A stretch of DNA of 60,959 nt from an uncultured Carboxylicivirga sp. (GTDB lineage: Bacteria; Bacteroidota; Bacteroidia; Bacteroidales; Marinilabiliaceae): NCBI GenBank assembly GCA_947491945.1, contig CANLLN010000028.1, forward strand, positions 1-60,959, read 5' to 3'. Position 1 is the stretch's first letter; each line of letters begins with the position of its first letter. This document shows positions 57,109-60,959 of the stretch, one piece after another. Made by a program: the position numbers and the translations under genes. The notes below the pieces were generated by a model. It had not been told where the DNA came from, made no database searches, and saw nothing but the letters and a program-made list of their open reading frames with translations.

Positions 57109-57138
57109 AAAAAAAGAGGTCACCGCATGGCGACCTCC
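57109..57138 (-). terminator. Terminator of the 57173 gene
   Basis: GAGGTC-CC and GG-GACCTC pair around GCAT with one A-C mismatch. On the minus strand it is followed by a T run (A run 57109-57115). Confidence 0.8.
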
Positions 57139-57172
57139 TTCTCTGTTTGTGTATTGAAATAATGATATGTAC

Positions 57173-60100
57173 TTATCCTCGATAGATCAGATCGGCACCA
57201 ATGGTACCTTCCAGGTCTTTCAGATATTGATCTGAATCGGCATAAGCCAGCATCTCTTTGGCCTTGACCAGACGCCCATCTATATCCAGATCCACCTTAA
57301 TCTCACGGTTTTCTGGTTTAGATACAAAGGCTTCGAGATAGGCAATTTGCTTTTTGCGGAAGCTCACCTCTTTCTCTTGTTTAAGCGCTAGACGCGCCTT
57401 ATACCAGTCGCTGTTAATCACATAATCGCGATCGAAATACTTACGCAGTTCCGGATCGCTGATATCCTTACCTTCGTAGTGTCCGTAAGCCATGATATGC
57501 AGCAGAATCTTCAATGGAGGTATAGCGGCGTCAATGCTGCCATCCTCAAAATAACGCAAGGCTACTTTTTGCTGTGCTTCAACAATATTGTTAATACCAT
57601 CAACAAAATCCTCCATACCCTGCAATTCAGGCTTCAACATCTCTTCGTTGAACACTGCAAGGGGCTCATCGAAAAGTCGGTTCATACAGCGGAAAGCAAA
57701 ATTCTCGGTGATACGGTATCCCAGACGACTGGCCAAAACTTTCTGTCCCTGGTACTCAAAATCCTCCAGTTTTTCGAGTGAGCCATTCTCAATTAGTAAT
57801 TTAGGATCGCGATCTTCCGGCACCAAACGCGCCCATATCTCAGGAATAAGAATAGAAATATCATGATCGAATCGACAATTACCTACATAACCCGCGGCTG
57901 AGCTAAAACCCTGATACTCGGTGAGTATATAGGATAGTAGTGCATTATTCAAATCAGAGGTTGGCGCCAACATATTAAAAGGCCCTTTGGTCAAAGCCCC
58001 TTCGGTACCGGCTCCTGTTGTTGAAGGTGATTTACCCGTTAAGCTACAAATGAAATCCATAAATAACTCAGGCAGTTCCTGATAATGGATGGGGTTATAC
58101 ACGGCCAGCGGACGTATCTTATTCACCTTATCCACCGGATTATTACGACGGCCGGGCAATACGGCATTCACCACATCAATCACCGGCTCATCCGACTTAA
58201 TCTTACGATACAAACGCACACCCAGTTCACCCAGATAGTTATCGATAATATCATCTTTAAAAATATTACGCTCCAGATAACGTGGGTTTTTGGTTGGACC
58301 ACCCTCGACAATACGCGGATGAGAAGGCACCACAAAATACTCATGCTTATCGCTGTCCTTCACCTTTTTAATAAAGTCCTTAACGGGTTGCGTGTATTTG
58401 TCAAAATTGATGGCATCCTCATACAGCTCAATGGCATCCTGCTTGGTCAAAGGCTCGTAATTGGTTAAGAAAGTACCGTCCGTAACTATGTCACGCTCGG
58501 CATCTTTGTCATAACCCCTGATAATGGCTTCATCAGGACGTTGGAACAAGTGACTCTCACAGTTGGTAACTACCTTGAAACTCTTGTTTTTATATTCCGG
58601 ATTAAGGTTACTCAACTGACTTGCCGGCAGCACAATAGAAGCCGAAATATCATCTTCCATCTGTATCTTCTGACTGGGCACAAAGTCAGAACGCAGCTTA
58701 TGAAGTAACCAGTTACCATCGGCGTTAAATCCAATACGCACATAGCTACCAGTTACCATATTGTTTTTATACTGCAAGGCGGTTCCCTGGCGTCCGTTGA
58801 TAAACTCAACTGACATGTAATCTTTCCAGTTACCCTTTTCACTCTCATTGCGATACAAACGCTTGATAAACAATACCAGTGAACGGATGTGTGAAGGAAT
58901 GGTATTTAGGAATTTATTATACTCATCGCTATACTGGTCGGATGGCGTTAACAGCTTAACGGCAGAACCCAGGGTACGCAGGGGACTCAGGAAAGGACGT
59001 GAAGGCTCCGCATCGGGACGCACTTTTTTCCAGCGATTTGAGAAATCATAGTTGATAATCTCATCGGCCGCCTTAAAGTCCTCTTCCAGATTCACGATAT
59101 TAAAGTTACCATATTGAATGGCATTTTGCATCGACTTAGAAATCTCGGACTTACCGCCTCCGGAAACTGTACATGGCTTATGACAGAAAACCCCCTCTGG
59201 CTGGGTATTAACAATGCGCCACATGGGTTGGGTAGGGTGTTTGGCCAGCTGAAACTTATGACCCGATGGGTGGATGTATATTTTCTCGGGCGACAGCTTC
59301 AAGGACTGCACCTGACCATCCATGGTCCACACTACTTTACTTTTATCAATATCGATATCGGCATGCTCCTGGATATAAACAATATTGGTGAACTTATTAT
59401 CCACAGCATAACCTTCAGGGTGAACAGTTACACGATCGCCCAACAGTTGCATGGCTTCATCAAAAGTATAGGTATCTTTTAACTTTGACGAGAAGATTTT
59501 ACCGTACACACTATCACTCATAATACCACGTGGGTAGGCAATAGCACCTCCGGCATGCTCCTCTTCCACCAAACCAATCATGTTGGCAGCATAGCTGATC
59601 TGTGTCTTAATTTCCTTCTTCGAATAACCAAAGTAGTTATCACCAATGAGGGTAACAACAACACCGCTGTCGTTACGACAGGTTATTTTAAAGGCACCGC
59701 CATCGTTGTACAACTCGTTTTCATCTTTCCAGCACATGCCGTCGTTACGCTGGCGCTCGGTGGCATCATCGTAGTGGGGCAGTCCAATATCCTTTTTCTT
59801 TAGCTTAGTGATTTGCGGCGCCAGAATAATACATCCTGTAGTACCACTCCAGTGCTCGATATCAAGCGCTGCATCGTTTTCAGCCAGATTATGATCGCCG
59901 GCGTTGCCAAAAATATTTTCAACAAAATCGAGGTTACTTACCAGGGAACCCGGTGCGAAGAAACGAATCTCCATACTCTTTTCCGACATCACACCCGGTA
60001 CCTCGGGACACACCACCGGACGCTGCAACAAAGACACCATGGTCTTGGCCTTCTCAGGCTGTGTCGAAGTAAAAGGCAGAATATTCATCTCATCGGATGG

Positions 60101-60649
60101 ATGAAGGGCAGCCTTAAGCATGTGTGCAAAAGCAATTTTGGGTACCTCCTTTTTATCGAGGGGCACAGGCAATCCTCCCTCAACAATGTGGAAAGTACCT
60201 TTAGTAGTACGCTTATCATTAACGGGGTTATTTAAAATACCCTGGCGCAAACGATACGAACTAATCAACTCACTTTTGAAGGAATTAGCATCAGGCGGCA
60301 GGCTCACCTCGCGGGCAAGGCCTTTCTGATTAAGTACAAAAGATTTACCAGGCAGACGATACGACGACTCATCCAGGTCCACGTCTTTCAGGTAGTTGTT
60401 CAAGAAATTTTGAATACGCGTATCCACCGGTGACAAATGATCGGATAATAAGCGTGATTTTTCTTTGAAACTATTGATTAACCCTTCTGTTAATGAAAGG
60501 AATTTAGAATTGGAGTATTTTGTATCGGCATCACAGGCATCGTGGTACAAGGGCTGACCAATGGCAGCCAGTTGCAGGTTGATGTACTGTATCATATCCT
60601 TGCGATCCTTCTTACTAGGTTTCTGCTTTTTTTGCATATCATCTTTCAT
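57173..60649 (-). CDS. Probable diphosphate-dependent phosphoenolpyruvate carboxykinase
   Basis: This 1158-residue soluble protein is far longer than ATP- or GTP-dependent PEPCK (about 530-620 residues), but its length fits the PPi-dependent PEPCK of Propionibacterium and Entamoeba (about 1100-1200). A kinase-type P-loop is visible as KPCTVSGGGKSEISKSM near residue 496, with a charged metal/substrate region EEEHAGGAIAYPRGI near 370. The enzyme would interconvert oxaloacetate and PEP using diphosphate. The assignment rests on length, the P-loop and my memory of the family; no alignment was run. The promoter has TAAATTTG at 60683-60690 on the minus strand. Confidence 0.65.
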   Translation of the reverse strand: MKDDMQKKQKPSKKDRKDMIQYINLQLAAIGQPLYHDACDADTKYSNSKFLSLTEGLINSFKEKSRLLSDHLSPVDTRIQNFLNNYLKDVDLDESSYRLPGKSFVLNQKGLAREVSLPPDANSFKSELISSYRLRQGILNNPVNDKRTTKGTFHIVEGGLPVPLDKKEVPKIAFAHMLKAALHPSDEMNILPFTSTQPEKAKTMVSLLQRPVVCPEVPGVMSEKSMEIRFFAPGSLVSNLDFVENIFGNAGDHNLAENDAALDIEHWSGTTGCIILAPQITKLKKKDIGLPHYDDATERQRNDGMCWKDENELYNDGGAFKITCRNDSGVVVTLIGDNYFGYSKKEIKTQISYAANMIGLVEEEHAGGAIAYPRGIMSDSVYGKIFSSKLKDTYTFDEAMQLLGDRVTVHPEGYAVDNKFTNIVYIQEHADIDIDKSKVVWTMDGQVQSLKLSPEKIYIHPSGHKFQLAKHPTQPMWRIVNTQPEGVFCHKPCTVSGGGKSEISKSMQNAIQYGNFNIVNLEEDFKAADEIINYDFSNRWKKVRPDAEPSRPFLSPLRTLGSAVKLLTPSDQYSDEYNKFLNTIPSHIRSLVLFIKRLYRNESEKGNWKDYMSVEFINGRQGTALQYKNNMVTGSYVRIGFNADGNWLLHKLRSDFVPSQKIQMEDDISASIVLPASQLSNLNPEYKNKSFKVVTNCESHLFQRPDEAIIRGYDKDAERDIVTDGTFLTNYEPLTKQDAIELYEDAINFDKYTQPVKDFIKKVKDSDKHEYFVVPSHPRIVEGGPTKNPRYLERNIFKDDIIDNYLGELGVRLYRKIKSDEPVIDVVNAVLPGRRNNPVDKVNKIRPLAVYNPIHYQELPELFMDFICSLTGKSPSTTGAGTEGALTKGPFNMLAPTSDLNNALLSYILTEYQGFSSAAGYVGNCRFDHDISILIPEIWARLVPEDRDPKLLIENGSLEKLEDFEYQGQKVLASRLGYRITENFAFRCMNRLFDEPLAVFNEEMLKPELQGMEDFVDGINNIVEAQQKVALRYFEDGSIDAAIPPLKILLHIMAYGHYEGKDISDPELRKYFDRDYVINSDWYKARLALKQEKEVSFRKKQIAYLEAFVSKPENREIKVDLDIDGRLVKAKEMLAYADSDQYLKDLEGTIGADLIYRG

Positions 60650-60682
60650 TTTGGTACGCGTTTTTAAGTTATGAATGAGTCA

Positions 60683-60690
60683 CAAATTTA
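60683..60690 (-). promoter_or_regulatory. Bacteroidetes -7 element of the PPi-PEPCK-like gene (TAAATTTG)
   Basis: It matches TAnnTTTG on the minus strand, 33 bases upstream of the ATG at 60649. The remaining gap to 60935 shows no gene. Confidence 0.5.
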
Positions 60691-60907
60691 ACTAATTAGA
60701 CGACCACTTAATAACATTTTGTTAGTTTTTGAGTGTTAATAATCCTAAATTATTTCAATCACAAAGCACTAAAGAACATAATACTACCCACCAACATAAA
60801 TACAGCCAAGGATGATCAAGAATCTAATCACCATAAGCAAACTGAGATTAATTAAGGAATATGCAGAAAGTTACAGAAATAAAAGGCTGTAGTTTACAAT
60901 AGCGTTT

Positions 60908-60959
60908 TAATTTTGTAACTTAATGAGAAAATGCCATGGATACCGCCAAAATAAAAGAA
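60908..60959 (+). CDS. Start of a plus-strand gene with promoter, cut by the window end
   Basis: A TAATTTTG element (60908-60915) matches the -7 consensus. An ATG at 60936 then opens a frame (M-D-T-A-K-I-K-E) that is still open at the last base. An ATG at 60931 meets a stop within the window. Eight codons are too few to name a product. Confidence 0.35.

Overview
The window looks like a Bacteroidota chromosome, probably a marine or anaerobic Bacteroidales/Marinilabiliales-type organism. The order is an inference and the genus cannot be told. The reasons are repeated TAnnTTTG promoter elements, general lack of Shine-Dalgarno sites, a Bacteroidetes-type tyrosine integrase, DUF4097, SIMPL and DUF4154 proteins, an isolated atpD-atpC pair, and a very long protein resembling PPi-dependent PEP carboxykinase. 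No rRNA, CRISPR array or intact tRNA was seen.

Region 1 (1-5.46 kb) is the right end of an AT-rich integrated element. It holds the 3' part of an IS5-type transposase, the debris of two older toxin-antitoxin-like genes, an intact AbiEi/AbiEii-like pair with a 28-bp palindromic operator, a small HTH protein with its own 19-bp palindrome, and a tyrosine integrase. It stops at a 3' half of tRNA-Met(CAU), the expected attachment-site scar. The left end of the element lies outside the window.

Region 2 (5.6-7.0 kb) is mpl (murein peptide ligase).

Region 3 (7.06-24.7 kb) is an 18-gene chemosensory cluster, all on the minus strand. In transcription order it encodes: DUF4154 periplasmic protein, MCP, STAS protein, CheY-like regulator, free Hpt protein, CheA, CheW, CheW, CheR, a histidine-kinase-like protein, CheD, CheB, a GAF/PAS membrane protein, two more CheR-like proteins, a second CheB lacking a receiver, a short GAF membrane protein, and a GAF/PAS/SpoIIE phosphatase. 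No flagellar gene is present. Two members look catalytically altered: the kinase-like protein has Asn where the phospho-accepting His belongs, and one CheR lacks the usual SAM-binding residues. The STAS plus SpoIIE pair suggests a possible partner-switching output joined to chemotaxis-type signalling.

Region 4 (24.9-38.5 kb) is housekeeping: a Rid-like protein, an RND exporter, polyprenyl synthase, atpD-atpC, an outer-membrane protein, a family 9 glycosyltransferase, an ankyrin lipoprotein, and metH-metF.

Region 5 (38.8-46.7 kb) holds a protease-like/TPR protein, prfB with its programmed frameshift, arsC, a DUF4097 protein, and three tandem exported cyclophilins. The last cyclophilin is fused to a trypsin-like domain. 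Both trypsin-like domains in this region have lost their catalytic Ser.

Region 6 (46.8-60.96 kb) carries pheS, osmC-like, a Crp/Fnr regulator, ispD, ahcY, an LpxL-like acyltransferase, a SIMPL protein, a TRM11-like methyltransferase, a second MCP, the probable PPi-PEPCK, and the first codons of another gene.
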